Numbered from the stretch's first letter, positions 23,596 to 33,218 are shown. The stretch: 64,000 nucleotides of DNA from Nocardia sp. NBC_01503 (GCF_036327755.1 NZ_CP109596.1:1-64000); one strand, 5' to 3'. Notes: generated from the sequence alone by a model not told the origin. A program made the numbers and translations.

Positions 23596-25791
23596 ATGGT
23601 CGAGCGAACTACAGCGTCGGCAGGCGCGAATGGCAAGGTGGTCACGGCCGAACGGCCGGATGACATACGCAATGTGGTGCTGGTGGGCCACAGCGGGTCG
23701 GGAAAGACCACGCTGGTCGAGGCCCTCGCGGTCGCCACCGGCGCGGTGCCCCGAGCCGGGCGCGTCGAGGACGGCACCTGTGTCTCGGATTACGACGATA
23801 TCGAGCAGCGACAACATCGTTCGGTGCAATTGTCGGTGGTGCCGATGGGCTGGGCCGGGACGAAGATCAACCTACTCGACACCCCCGGTTACCAGGATTT
23901 CGTCGGGGAGCTCAGGGCCGGTCTGCGAGCAGCGGACGCGGCCCTTTTCGTGCTCTCGGCCGCCGCGGGCGTGGAGGGCGTGAGCGGTGCGACGCTGGCG
24001 CTGTGGGAGGAGTGCGCGAGCGTCGGTATGCCACGCGCCATCGTGCTCACCCATTTGGATACCGCGCGAGCCGATTTCGAGGAGATGACGCAGACGTGCC
24101 GGGAGATACTCGGCGGCGGGCGGGCGGAAAGTATGCTGCCGCTGCATCTTCCGGTGTACGGAGGCAAAAGCGCGGACGGACATCGGCCGGTCACGGGGCT
24201 GATCGATTTACTCACCCAACGCGTTTACGACTATTCGGCCGGTGAGCACACCGAAATGCCCGCCTCCGACGAGCAATGGGAGTTGCTGGAACAGGCGCGG
24301 AATCGGCTCATCGAGGGAATCATCGCCGAATCCGAGGATGAGACGCTGATGGACCGGTATATCAGCGGCGAGGAGATCGATCTCGGAACGCTGGTGCGGG
24401 ATCTCGAAAAGGCGGTCGCGCGTGGGAGTTTCCATCCGGTGCTGATTGCGGCACCGCCGCCGGAGGGGGCGCGGGAAGGACTCGGGACGGCCGAGATTCT
24501 GGAGTTGATCACCCGCGGATTCCCCACGCCCGCAGAACATCCCGTATCGGCAGTGCGCGCCGGGAAGTCCACCCGGCTGGTGTGCGATCCGAAAGCGCCA
24601 CTCGCGGCCGAGGTCATCCGCACCGCCTCGGATCCGTATGTGGGCCGAATGTCCTTGGTACGGCTCTTCTCCGGGACACTGAGCGCCGATGACACCGTGC
24701 ACGTCTGGGGTCATCGCGCCGGTGACGACACCGCCGATCACGATGCCGACGAGCGCATCGGAGCGGTCTCGATTCCCTTCGGTAAACAGCAGCGCCCGCT
24801 CGGCCAGGCCATTGCCGGGGACATCGTCTGTGTCACCAAACTGTCCCGCGCGGAGACCGGGGATACGTTGTCCGCCAAGGATTCCCCGCTGCTCATCGAA
24901 CCGTGGTCGATGCCGGACCCCCTCCTGCCGGTCGCGGTGAACGCGCACAGCAAAGCCGACGAGGACAAGCTTTCGGTCGGCCTGTCCCGCCTGGTCGCCG
25001 AGGATCCGACCGTGCGCCTGGAGCAGAACCCGGACACCCATCAGCTGGTGCTGTGGTGTCTGGGGGAGGCGCACCGCGATGTGGCGCTGGAACGCCTGCG
25101 CTCACGCTTCGGCGTACAGGTCGATGTCATCGACCACCAGGTCGCGCTGCGAGAAACCTTCGCCAGCACCGCATCCGGGCGCGGCCGCCACGTCAAACAA
25201 TCCGGTGGCCACGGCCAGTACGCCATCTGCGAGATCGAAGTCGCGCCGCTGCCGGGCGGTTCCGGCATCGAATTCGTGGACAAGGTCGTCGGCGGCGTGG
25301 TCCCCCGCCAGTTCATCCCCTCCGTGGAGAAGGGCGTCCGCGCCCAAGCCGCCCGGGGTGTGGCCGCCGGTTACCCCCTGGTAGACGTCCGCGTAACCCT
25401 CTTCGACGGTAAAGCCCACTCGGTCGACTCCTCGGACGCCGCCTTCCAAATGGCCGGCGGCCTGGCCCTGCGTGAAGCCGCCACCGCCGCCAAACTGAAC
25501 CTCCTCGAACCCATAGCCGAAGTCCGAGTGGTGGTCGCCGACGACTACGTGGGCCCCGTCCTGGGCGATCTCTCCAGCCGTCGCGGCCGAGTTCTGGGCA
25601 CCGAACCGGTAACCCTCGGCCGCACCGAGATCCGAGCCGAAGTCCCCGAACTCGAACTGGCCCGCTACGCCATCGACCTGCGCTCCCTCGCCCACGGCGC
25701 GGCCACCTTCACCCGTGCCTACACCCGCCACGAACCCATGCCCACCCAGTTGGCCGACACTATCCGCGACAAGGCAAAACCGACCGGTTGA
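23596..25791 (+). CDS. EF-G-like translational GTPase, EF-G paralogue
   Basis: The protein has 731 residues in the EF-G domain order. The G1 loop is GHSGSGKTT (31-39) instead of AHIDAGKTT, and G3 is DTPGYQDF. G4 is THLD rather than NKxD, so nucleotide specificity may be altered. The C-terminal half has EF-G domains III-V (HVKQSGGHGQYA, LREAATAA). It resembles the second actinobacterial EF-G-like protein (Rv0120c type), whose role in translocation or ribosome rescue is unsettled. It is not beside ribosomal-protein genes. Confidence 0.9.
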   Translation: MVERTTASAGANGKVVTAERPDDIRNVVLVGHSGSGKTTLVEALAVATGAVPRAGRVEDGTCVSDYDDIEQRQHRSVQLSVVPMGWAGTKINLLDTPGYQDFVGELRAGLRAADAALFVLSAAAGVEGVSGATLALWEECASVGMPRAIVLTHLDTARADFEEMTQTCREILGGGRAESMLPLHLPVYGGKSADGHRPVTGLIDLLTQRVYDYSAGEHTEMPASDEQWELLEQARNRLIEGIIAESEDETLMDRYISGEEIDLGTLVRDLEKAVARGSFHPVLIAAPPPEGAREGLGTAEILELITRGFPTPAEHPVSAVRAGKSTRLVCDPKAPLAAEVIRTASDPYVGRMSLVRLFSGTLSADDTVHVWGHRAGDDTADHDADERIGAVSIPFGKQQRPLGQAIAGDIVCVTKLSRAETGDTLSAKDSPLLIEPWSMPDPLLPVAVNAHSKADEDKLSVGLSRLVAEDPTVRLEQNPDTHQLVLWCLGEAHRDVALERLRSRFGVQVDVIDHQVALRETFASTASGRGRHVKQSGGHGQYAICEIEVAPLPGGSGIEFVDKVVGGVVPRQFIPSVEKGVRAQAARGVAAGYPLVDVRVTLFDGKAHSVDSSDAAFQMAGGLALREAATAAKLNLLEPIAEVRVVVADDYVGPVLGDLSSRRGRVLGTEPVTLGRTEIRAEVPELELARYAIDLRSLAHGAATFTRAYTRHEPMPTQLADTIRDKAKPTG

Positions 25792-25917
25792 CCGATATGC
25801 CGCAGAGAGCCCGGGAACGCTCGATGAGTCCGCCGGACAGTGAGACTCACGTCACAGGAAAACGTCCGAATGGTCCCGTCGCGGACCGGGCGGTACCGGG
25901 CAACTATCCTGGTGGGC

Positions 25918-26664
25918 ATGGCAGCAGGTAAGGGCGGCAACACCCCGTCGAAGGAAGCGAAGGCCGCGGCTAAGGCGGCGCGCAAGCAGGCGTCGAAGGA
26001 GCGCCGCCAGCAACTCTGGCAGGCGTTCCAGATGCAGCGCAAGGAAGACAAGCTGCTGCTGCCGCTGATGATCGGCGCGTTCGTCGGCGTGACGGTGCTG
26101 TTCCTGGTGGTCGGGCTGATCTTCGGACTGCAGTGGTTCCTGCTGCCGATCGGTCTGCTGCTGGGCGCGCTGGCCGCGTTCATCCTCTTCGGGCGGCGGG
26201 TGCAGAAGAACGTGTACGCCAAGGCCGAGGGACAGGCCGGGGCGGCGGCATGGGTGCTGGACAATCTGCAGGGCAAGTGGCGGGTCACCCCGGGTGTCGC
26301 GGCCACGACCCAGTTGGACGCGGTGCATCGCGTGGTCGGCCTGCCGGGTGTCGTGCTGGTCGCCGAGGGCTCGCCGCAGCGCGTGAAATCGCTGCTGGCG
26401 CAGGAGAAGAAGAAGGTCTCCCGCCTGGTCGGCGATACCCCGATCTACGACGTCGTCATCGGCAACGAGGGTGATCAGGTGCCGCTCAAGGAGTTGCAGC
26501 GCTACCTCACCAAACTGCCGCGCAATATCGATGCCAAGCGGATGGACCTCATCGAAGGTCGTCTCGCCGCGCTCGCGACGCGTGGCGGACCGGCGCTTCC
26601 CAAAGGTCCGCTGCCCGCGGGCGCGAAGATGCGTGGCGTACAGCGCAGCATCCGCCGCCGCTGA
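25918..26664 (+). CDS. DUF4191 membrane protein (Rv2219-like)
   Basis: This 248-residue protein starts MAAGKGGNTPSKEAK, followed by a Lys/Arg-rich helix and two transmembrane helices (about 45-65 and 70-88), then a soluble C-terminal domain ending in basic residues. The upstream in-frame start at 25840 adds a segment unlike the family. The orthologue Rv2219 sits next to lipA in Mycobacterium, where the function is unknown. A terminator follows. Confidence 0.88.
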   Translation: MAAGKGGNTPSKEAKAAAKAARKQASKERRQQLWQAFQMQRKEDKLLLPLMIGAFVGVTVLFLVVGLIFGLQWFLLPIGLLLGALAAFILFGRRVQKNVYAKAEGQAGAAAWVLDNLQGKWRVTPGVAATTQLDAVHRVVGLPGVVLVAEGSPQRVKSLLAQEKKKVSRLVGDTPIYDVVIGNEGDQVPLKELQRYLTKLPRNIDAKRMDLIEGRLAALATRGGPALPKGPLPAGAKMRGVQRSIRRR

Positions 26665-26675
26665 TTTCACTCCCC

Positions 26676-26708
26676 CGAGGCCCGCGTCCACACCGGACGC
26701 GGGCCTCG
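26676..26708 (+). terminator. Hairpin terminator after the DUF4191 gene
   Basis: CGAGGCCCGCGTCC and its exact complement form a 14-base-pair stem with a five-base loop, 11 bases after the stop codon. The T-run is weak (GCGCATTT), so it may serve transcripts from both sides. Confidence 0.75.
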
Positions 26709-26771
26709 CGCATTTCCGGTCAAGATCATCAGGAACTGGTGTACGGATTCGCGCGAAAATCGCACCACCGT

Positions 26772-27086
26772 TTACTGGTCAGTCCTCGGGGATGGGAGGC
26801 AGAGGGCTGCGCCTTCGCCTAGGTCGAGCCAGCGGCCGGTGGGGGTGGTCGTGAGGCGCAGGACTACGGCGGTGCAGTGGGGGCAGCGGACGACCGTGCC
26901 GGGGCAGTGCAGGTAGACGAGGGCGCGGGCCAGGGGTTCGACGACTCCGCAGGCGCCGCAACGGCATCCGCAGGCGGTGAGGTCTTGGGTGAAGATCTCC
27001 GAGAGGGTTCCGGCTATCGCGTTTCCGTCGACGAAGAACTGCTCGGCGGCTCCGGTCGCGTAGGTGTACGGGATGGACATGGTCAT
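26772..27086 (-). CDS. Small zinc-ribbon protein, DUF6510-like
   Basis: This 104-residue protein begins MTMSIPYTY and carries FVDGNAIAGTLSEIF, then Cys-rich CGCRCGACG and a later RCPHC, giving a two-knuckle zinc ribbon. Its ATG overlaps the stop of the upstream reductase gene (ATGA), so it is translated with it. It likely belongs to the DUF6510 family, which I associate with molybdopterin/flavin reductase pairs. It may bind metal or help assembly. Confidence 0.7.
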   Translation of the reverse strand: MTMSIPYTYATGAAEQFFVDGNAIAGTLSEIFTQDLTACGCRCGACGVVEPLARALVYLHCPGTVVRCPHCTAVVLRLTTTPTGRWLDLGEGAALCLPSPRTDQ

Positions 27087-28030
27087 CCTCCTGTCGGGCC
27101 GAAGCGTTCGGTTCTGATCGAGCCCGGGGCGTGACCGGCGGATACCAGTGCGGCGGCGGCGAATTCGACGAAGGGGGTCGGGCCGCAGACGTAACAGGTG
27201 AGGTCGGGGGCGGGTGGGAGGGCATGCCACGCGATCTCCTCGGCGGTGAGCCTGCCGGGCGGGCGAGCGCCGGGCGGCGCGCTGCGGCTGTACGCCAGAA
27301 AAACCTCTATGCCGTCACCCGCCCCCGCGAATCCCGCAGGCGGCGTGACCAACTCGCGGCCCAACCCGGCCCCGCCCCGCTCGCGACGCCCCGGGATCTG
27401 CTCGGGCACCTCGCCGCGATGAGGCGGGTGCGACCCGACCGCCGAATCCGCAGCGGAACCGACGCCCGCTGCGGCCGCCTGGCGTCCGAGCACGAGCCCC
27501 GTATCAGCAGCACTCGGGCCTGTTCCATCTGCGGCTGGGACCGATGACGCGGGCAGAGACAGGAGTTCGTCGGGGTAATAGAGGTCCGATGGGGAGCGGA
27601 GGGCATAGAGCAGGCGGAAAGGGTTGGTGGAGAGGGTTTTTCGGCGGGCTCGGAGGATGGCGGCCAGGGGGACTATGCCGGAGCCGCCCGCGATCAGGAC
27701 CGCGGGGCCGCCGCTGTCGGGGTTCCAGACGAACCAGCCGCCGATGGGGCCGCGGACTTCGATTCGGGCTCCGATCGGGAAGACGTCGACCAGGTAGCCG
27801 GAGACTTCGCCGTCGGGGACGCGCTGGATGGTGAGTTCGATGTGGTCGGCGGCCGCCGGGGCGGCGAGGGAGTAGCTGCGTTCGGCGTGGTAGCCGTCGG
27901 GGGCGGTGAGGCGCACGTCGACGTGTTGGCCGGGGAGGTGACCGGGCCAGCCGGGGACGCGCAGGGTGAGGGTGCGCGCCGAGTTGGTTTCGAAGTGGTC
28001 GGCGATGAGTTCAGCGGGCTGCCAGCGCAT
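27083..28030 (-). CDS. Ferredoxin-NADP(+)-reductase-type flavoprotein
   Basis: This 315-residue FNR-fold enzyme has the FAD motif ERSYSLA, the glycine-rich IAGGSGIVPL of the NAD(P) domain and the C-terminal CYVCGPTPFVE. About 70 residues between 170 and 240 are an Ala/Gly/Pro-rich insertion absent from normal FNRs, splitting the NAD domain. It starts one base past the stop of the molybdopterin gene, so it is the likely electron donor for it; the zinc-ribbon gene follows with a 4-base overlap. Confidence 0.88.
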   Translation of the reverse strand: MRWQPAELIADHFETNSARTLTLRVPGWPGHLPGQHVDVRLTAPDGYHAERSYSLAAPAAADHIELTIQRVPDGEVSGYLVDVFPIGARIEVRGPIGGWFVWNPDSGGPAVLIAGGSGIVPLAAILRARRKTLSTNPFRLLYALRSPSDLYYPDELLSLPASSVPAADGTGPSAADTGLVLGRQAAAAGVGSAADSAVGSHPPHRGEVPEQIPGRRERGGAGLGRELVTPPAGFAGAGDGIEVFLAYSRSAPPGARPPGRLTAEEIAWHALPPAPDLTCYVCGPTPFVEFAAAALVSAGHAPGSIRTERFGPTGG

Positions 28031-28031
28031 T

Positions 28032-28631
28032 TCAGTCGTCCTGGTAGCGCTGTTCGCGCCAGGGGTCGCCGAGGTTGTGGTAGCCGGCGGTCTCCCAGAA
28101 GCCGGGCTCGTCGTAGTCGAGCAGGCGAATCGCCTTGACCCACTTGGCGGATTTCCAGAAGTACAGGTGCGGGACGAGCAGTCGCGCGGGGCCGCCGTGC
28201 TCGGGATGTAGATCCTGGCCGTCGAAGGTGTGCACGATCCACGCCTTACCGTCCAGCAGATCCTCGAGGGGGAGGTTGGTGGTGTAGCCGCCGTAACTGG
28301 AGACGGCCGCGAATTCAGCTTGGGTTTCGACGTTTTCGAGAAGGTCGTCGAGTGAGACGCCCTGCCACGTGGTGTCGAGTTTGGACCACCTTGTCACGCA
28401 ATGGATGTCGACCTGCGGTTTGGTCTGCGTCATGGACATGAATTGCGGCCAGCTCCAACTGTATTGGCGGCCGGTCTCATTGGTGATGGTGAATTGCCAG
28501 CGATTCAGGTCGACCCGCGGGGTCGGGCCCGCCGACAGCACCGGAAAGTCCTCGGTCAGATATTGGCCGGGTGGTAGGCGATCGGTCTTCGGGCGGGGGC
28601 GGCCCTGAAAACCCGGCGAGAAGGTGCTCAT
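28032..28631 (-). CDS. Sulfite-oxidase-like molybdopterin oxidoreductase
   Basis: This 199-residue protein is of the short, YedY-related molybdopterin-domain type. Cys78 in DIHCVTRWSK is the expected molybdenum ligand, followed by GGYTTNLPLEDL, HGGPARLLVPHLYFWKSAKW and a C-terminal GYHNLGDPWREQR. There is no Tat signal, so it is cytoplasmic. The start at 28631 has a GGAGGG site; the open frame runs further upstream. It heads a three-gene operon with an FNR and a zinc-ribbon protein. Substrate unknown, perhaps an oxidised sulfur or nitrogen compound. Confidence 0.9.
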   Translation of the reverse strand: MSTFSPGFQGRPRPKTDRLPPGQYLTEDFPVLSAGPTPRVDLNRWQFTITNETGRQYSWSWPQFMSMTQTKPQVDIHCVTRWSKLDTTWQGVSLDDLLENVETQAEFAAVSSYGGYTTNLPLEDLLDGKAWIVHTFDGQDLHPEHGGPARLLVPHLYFWKSAKWVKAIRLLDYDEPGFWETAGYHNLGDPWREQRYQDD

Positions 28632-28761
28632 GTGATCCCTCCGGCGGTTCGGCAGGCGACACTCGGCTGGCGCTTTGAGACAGATTACGCCGCACACCAT
28701 CGGAAACCCGGCGTTTCGGACGCGTGATCACCGCACCCGGCGGTGCTCACCCAGGAGCCGG

Positions 28762-29661
28762 TCAGCGAACGTGCGAACCCAGGAAGCGGACCACATCGGG
28801 GGTGACGGTGCTCCAGTAATCGTCGTTGTGCGCGCCCGGGGTCACCAGGGCGACCTCGAGTCGCGCCCGGCGCATGAACTCGCGGCAGCCGTCGACGAAG
28901 CGGTCACGATCGCCCACCCAGACGCCGGTCGGAGCCGGGCCGAGTTTCGAGATGTTCTGCAGCGGGTCCAGGGCGGCCCACTCGTCGACACTCGCGAACG
29001 CGTTGCGCTTGCTCATCTCGTTCCAGGAGGTGATGAGTCCGGGCGACAGCGTGGCGATGGCATTGGTCGGACGGCCGCGCTCGGCGCGGCGGCGACCGTA
29101 GACCAGCGCGCCGAAACCACCCATGGAGGTGCCGGTGCAGGCGAACGGTTCGGTGGCGAGACCGCGCGCGGCCAGCCAGTTCGGGGCCTCGTCGAGCAGC
29201 ATGGTCATCGGATCGTCACCGGAGAAGTGCTGATGCCAATAGTTGTCACCACCGTCGACGGCCATGAATCCGAAGGCCGGAACCAGCCGGGCGGCGACCG
29301 CGGCGGCGAGCACCCCGCCGATTCCGCCGATGGCGGCGGTGCGCGCGGTGCCGTGCAGACCGTGCAGCAGCAGCGACATGGGCAGGTTCTGGGTCGGCAC
29401 GCCCGGCGGCAGGATGGTGATCACCTCGACCTCTCGGCCGCGGGCCGCGGAGTACACGCGATCGGTGCGGACGATCGGTTCGATGCCGAGTACGGCGCGT
29501 GGCCCGCCGCCCACGGCGCGCTGCAGGCTGTCACCGTCGGGCGCGGCATTGACGCCCGCGCTCACCGCCGCTCCGGCGGCCGCCAGACCCAGCAGACCCG
29601 TGGTCGCCAAGAGCGACCGTCGGCTGAGACTCCGCGCGGCAGCCCGGTAGCCCTGACCCAT
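28762..29661 (-). CDS. Tat-exported esterase, alpha/beta-hydrolase (esterase D / Ag85-like)
   Basis: This 299-residue protein opens with a twin-arginine signal (RSLSRRSLLATTGLLGLAAAG). The mature part has the oxyanion segment LLLHGLHG, the nucleophile elbow GTSMGG (Ser near 177), an acid in WVGDRDRF and the His in GAHNDDYW. It resembles the esterase family that includes mycolyltransferase antigen 85, but the substrate is not clear. It stands alone in this orientation. Confidence 0.87.
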   Translation of the reverse strand: MGQGYRAAARSLSRRSLLATTGLLGLAAAGAAVSAGVNAAPDGDSLQRAVGGGPRAVLGIEPIVRTDRVYSAARGREVEVITILPPGVPTQNLPMSLLLHGLHGTARTAAIGGIGGVLAAAVAARLVPAFGFMAVDGGDNYWHQHFSGDDPMTMLLDEAPNWLAARGLATEPFACTGTSMGGFGALVYGRRRAERGRPTNAIATLSPGLITSWNEMSKRNAFASVDEWAALDPLQNISKLGPAPTGVWVGDRDRFVDGCREFMRRARLEVALVTPGAHNDDYWSTVTPDVVRFLGSHVR

Positions 29662-29939
29662 CCATCCTCCATCAGCACATCAACAGCTATCCGCCGTTTC
29701 GCAAGCTCGCAGCATGCGCCCCGGCGGATCGCCTGCGACCATACCGATCGCAGGCAACACGCGATGAACAACGGGCTACATCTGCGAGGACTCTTGTCCG
29801 ACAAAGCGATGATGGACCTCGATGCATGAGGCAATCGTGAGGATTCGGATCCAAATGAATCGAATGGGGGCGCGGGTCACATAGCCCGCGGGCCGACTTA
29901 CCCAGTCGGGAATCGGCGAGGGAAAACCCCGGGCAACCT

Positions 29940-30473
29940 TCAGCGCGCGTAGGTGAGCGCGGTCCCCGTCGCGCGGTCATGCATACCGCGACCGTCCCCG
30001 TCGGTGAAGAGCGCGGGCACCACGAAGACCAGGATCGCCTGCCGAGCCAGCGCTCGAATGAAACCAACCGGCCCGTCGGTATCAATCCGGCTCACCCGCA
30101 ATCGCAGGAAGTACTGCCCCGGCGTGAACCCGAACAGCGTCACCGTGGCGATCCCGAGCACGAACCACACCCCGAGATTCGGCGTCGCCAGCGAATTGAT
30201 GATCACCTCGAAATGCGAGGGCGGCTGCTTACCCGGATTCGCGGCGACGAACTTGGCGATGAGCGCATCGGCATCGGGCCGCACGATGATCGCGGTCAAC
30301 CCCAGCGAGATGAACCAATCCAGGATCAGCGCCGGAATCCGCCGGGTCATCGGCGCCAGCGCTCCCACACCGCTTTTCGGCAGCCCCAGTTCCTTGCCCT
30401 GATAGTCACCGGGCGAGTTGTCCCCGGAATCCGCGTTCGGTCCGGACAACCACGAGCCGGTGATGCGTGCCAT
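29940..30473 (-). CDS. RDD-family membrane protein
   Basis: This 177-residue protein has a cytoplasmic N-terminus followed by the RDD core: RRIPALILDWFISLGL (helix 1 with its Arg-Asp pair), a second helix WFVLGIATVTLFGFTPGQ and a third near the C-terminus (ALARQAILVFVVPALF). It is equivalent to Rv2219A, which in Mycobacterium lies between Rv2219 and glnA. Here glnA does not follow; the integrase does. Confidence 0.9.
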   Translation of the reverse strand: MARITGSWLSGPNADSGDNSPGDYQGKELGLPKSGVGALAPMTRRIPALILDWFISLGLTAIIVRPDADALIAKFVAANPGKQPPSHFEVIINSLATPNLGVWFVLGIATVTLFGFTPGQYFLRLRVSRIDTDGPVGFIRALARQAILVFVVPALFTDGDGRGMHDRATGTALTYAR

Positions 30474-30888
30474 GCCCCCACCTTATTCGCCGCCCCCGCC
30501 CCACCCCGCGCAGCCCTACTACACCGTTGCGTAAAAGGTGCGGAGACGGCCGATCGGTGCGAAGCTTCCTCTCGCATACCGAGGACCGGACGGTGTGCGG
30601 GGTAACCGGAAGGGTGCCGCACGCGGTGAGGATTCTCACGGCGAGCGCCCACGACACGGTAAGACCCCTATCTTTTCGGAGTCTTATCGGCGTTGCGGCC
30701 GAGGTCAATGGCAGGATATCGGTGCTGGTCGAGCGCCACTCGGCGACCGACGCGTGTGCTTCGGGCTCCCGGGGGCACCGACGAACCCCCGGCCAGCTGT
30801 ACGTGTAACACTGGCGAAACACAGCCTTGGGGCACATATAGGCTGGTCAGGGAGGATGTCACAAGACCCCTGAGGGGCGAATTAGTCA
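30474..30888. other. Intergenic junction between conserved chromosome and integrase
   Basis: About 415 bases contain no gene. Just past the integrase stop is the short palindrome CCCCTGAGGGG (about 30869-30879), a possible attachment-site core. No second copy of the surrounding sequence was found in the window, and no tRNA gene is visible here. The promoter of the RDD gene must lie in the left part. Confidence 0.45.
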
Positions 30889-32148
30889 TCATGTAGTCAA
30901 ACTCCCCAAGTTCACGAGCTCCCCGAACTCCACGAGGGCGGGGGTGTTATCGACGACGCGGCGAGTTCGCCCGGACTTGTCGATGTAGTGCTTGATGGCC
31001 ATACTTCGGCCCTCGGAGTGTCCCAGCTGGGCACTCGCACGCTTGGGCTCGTCGTAGAAATCGGCGACGGCCGTCCCCACGGTGTCGCGGAAGTTCCCGA
31101 ACTTCAGCCAGTCGAGCGGCGTCCCTCGGCGGGCATTGATCAGCGACCGCTCCGCAGCTGTTGCCGTCAGCGCTCCGCCCGTACGGCTGCTGAATACAAA
31201 GTCCTTGTCGCCATCGAACCGGCAATCCTCGCGCCAGGCATCCAACTCGCCAGTCAGCCATCCTGGCAATTGCAGCCAGTAACCAGGATGGCCACCTTTA
31301 CGGCCGTCCCTTCGGATCGGCGGATTGCCGACCATGTGGCCATTGATGGATGCGATGACACACCCCTGTTCGTCGCGCTCATCGATATCGCACCACCGGA
31401 GCGCACGCGCCTCGCCAGGACGCATCCCGGTACCCAACAAGTTCAAGAGCATCGGGCGCAGGTACTGCGCACGGCCATGACCCACCTTTGGCCACAGCAT
31501 GGGCAGGCGCTCAATCTCCGACGGCAGCAGCGCCCTCTGATCGCCCCCCTCGGCGGACATCGGCTGCGGGACCTTGATCATGGGCGAAACGTCCCATGCA
31601 CCGCCGAGGGTCGCCATCGTAAATACGGCCCGGAGAATCACATGCTGGACGCGTGCGACGCCCGGAGCCTTCGCCTCCACCGCATCGAAGTAGTCAGCGA
31701 GATACGCCGGGCGCCCGGCTTGCCCGAGAGTCAGCTGACCCATTTCCCTGTCCAGCCTGGGGGCCGTCTTGCTGGCCTTCTCGCCCGTCGGGTAAATGAA
31801 CCGGCGATAGTCGCTGCACGAATTCTCTTCGAGCTTGCCGCGGTCGACCTTTTGCTCCTGCAATGCGAGCCAGTGCTCCAGTGCGGCGGACATGGTGTCC
31901 GAGGTGGACCACTGCCGACGCCGGGATGCCACAACAACGGTCGCACCGCCCTTGTTGATATTGCGCTCCCAGTTGGTGCGGAAGTTCGCGAGACAAGCCT
32001 TGTCCGACTTGCCCTTTCCGCTGCTCCGTACCAGCTTTCCCGACCAAGCACGATGCCAGGTCTGGGGAATCCTCCATACGCCGTCTGCGCCCTTCTTTGG
32101 GGTGAGGTCCTCTGGAAAGGCTCCCGGTTCGAGTCGAACTGTGGACAT
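30889..32148 (-). CDS. int: Tyrosine recombinase / integrase
   Basis: This 419-residue protein has an N-terminal arm and core-binding region, then the catalytic domain with TGMRPGEARALRW (first catalytic Arg, near residue 241), NFRDTVGTA (the HxxR box with Asn for His), QLGHSEGRS and a nucleophile Tyr in IKHYIDK. These integrases insert circular elements at an attachment site, usually near their own 3' or 5' end. It lies at the left edge of the island and pairs with the excisionase upstream. Confidence 0.95.
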   Translation of the reverse strand: MSTVRLEPGAFPEDLTPKKGADGVWRIPQTWHRAWSGKLVRSSGKGKSDKACLANFRTNWERNINKGGATVVVASRRRQWSTSDTMSAALEHWLALQEQKVDRGKLEENSCSDYRRFIYPTGEKASKTAPRLDREMGQLTLGQAGRPAYLADYFDAVEAKAPGVARVQHVILRAVFTMATLGGAWDVSPMIKVPQPMSAEGGDQRALLPSEIERLPMLWPKVGHGRAQYLRPMLLNLLGTGMRPGEARALRWCDIDERDEQGCVIASINGHMVGNPPIRRDGRKGGHPGYWLQLPGWLTGELDAWREDCRFDGDKDFVFSSRTGGALTATAAERSLINARRGTPLDWLKFGNFRDTVGTAVADFYDEPKRASAQLGHSEGRSMAIKHYIDKSGRTRRVVDNTPALVEFGELVNLGSLTT

Positions 32149-32158
32149 GAACCATCTC

Positions 32159-32338
32159 CTACTTCAAGTTGGATTGCTCCCAACCGATCAGCTCGTCAAG
32201 GGGGTACAGGCAGCGTCCATTGCCGAATCGAACGAAGCGTGGACCAGTCCCTCGACTTGCCCAGTTGGCGAGCGTCTGAACTGAATGACGAAGCCGTTCA
32301 GCAGCTTCGGCGCGAGTGAGGTAGCTCGACGCGCTCAT
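32159..32338 (-). CDS. xis: Excisionase-type helix-turn-helix protein
   Basis: This 59-residue protein begins MSASSYLTRAEAAERL, then TLANWASRGTGPRFVRFGNGRCLYPLDEL, the MerR-like HTH_17 fold of Xis proteins. CTCGAGGAGTCTCA gives the ribosome site before the ATG at 32338. It is just upstream of and co-directional with the integrase, the usual int-xis pair. It bends DNA to direct excision. Confidence 0.9.
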   Translation of the reverse strand: MSASSYLTRAEAAERLRHSVQTLANWASRGTGPRFVRFGNGRCLYPLDELIGWEQSNLK

Positions 32339-33218
32339 TGAGACTCCTCGAGATGGATGTCGATACACAAGATCCCAGCTGATAGCTGAACAGTTGCTAT
32401 CTGAATCGGAGGTGTCGAGCGCAGAGATCTCGCTGGCCGAATACGGGCCACCAAGAACACGCCAGATGACCGTGAGATAGCAGGGGCAGTCGCCACTCAG
32501 CACGCAGACTCCCCCGGCGCTCCACCAAAGGACCCATGAGCAGGCCCATTAGGAGTCTCATCCGGGGACTAAGTTGCGCCCGAATCGCATACCGCAATCC
32601 GCGCCTTCAGGGCTGCCATCACAGTCCCTGGGATCCGATCACGCACATCCGACATTGCCGAGGAATTGCCGTGACCAGGTGTGATACAGAATATGCCCTG
32701 CCCATGACATGTGCAATCATCGGACCGCCAGCTGATTCTTCAGCCGACAGATTCCATCTTTAGATGCGCATATGCCAATTTAGCCGTTCAAGGCGCTCGT
32801 AACTCAGACGAAGCAGTCCCCGTCCGACCACAGGTGCTTCGACCCATGCACGCATCGGTGACTGCCTCCCGGCGCACACTGGGCTCCACCGCGTCAGCGC
32901 CGTTGATACCCACGGTACGGAAAACCTTGCGGCAGAACCTGATCCGATACCGATGAAACCGCGACTACGGGCGCCGGGATCTCTTCCGAGGTAGGAGCCG
33001 TTCGGATGGCGGAAGTCGAGCTACGGCGGGTGCATGGTCAGGAGAGGCCATAGCCAAGGATCGCCGCGCCGCCAGCCCCGATGCGAGCAACAGGCCCTCC
33101 GACCACCGACCGCGAGTTCATACTCCTCAAGGTGGGCGAGCGCGAGGCGCGCCGCTCGCAGCTCTGAACCGCGAAGGATGCCTGCGGGCAACGGCCGTCG
33201 AATTCCAGGTCGGCGTGT
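32339..33218. other. Non-coding or decayed stretch between xis and the first CRISPR relic
   Basis: No frame here has a ribosome site, a family motif or actinobacterial codon bias. From about 33046 the sequence resembles the start of cas1 and its upstream DNA (see the cas1 relic). The rest holds nothing I can name. Confidence 0.5.

Noticed and set aside
32090..32130. tRNA-like GGTTCGA sequence near the integrase start as an attachment site
   Set aside because: It lies in the coding sequence of the integrase N-terminus and no cloverleaf can be folded around it.
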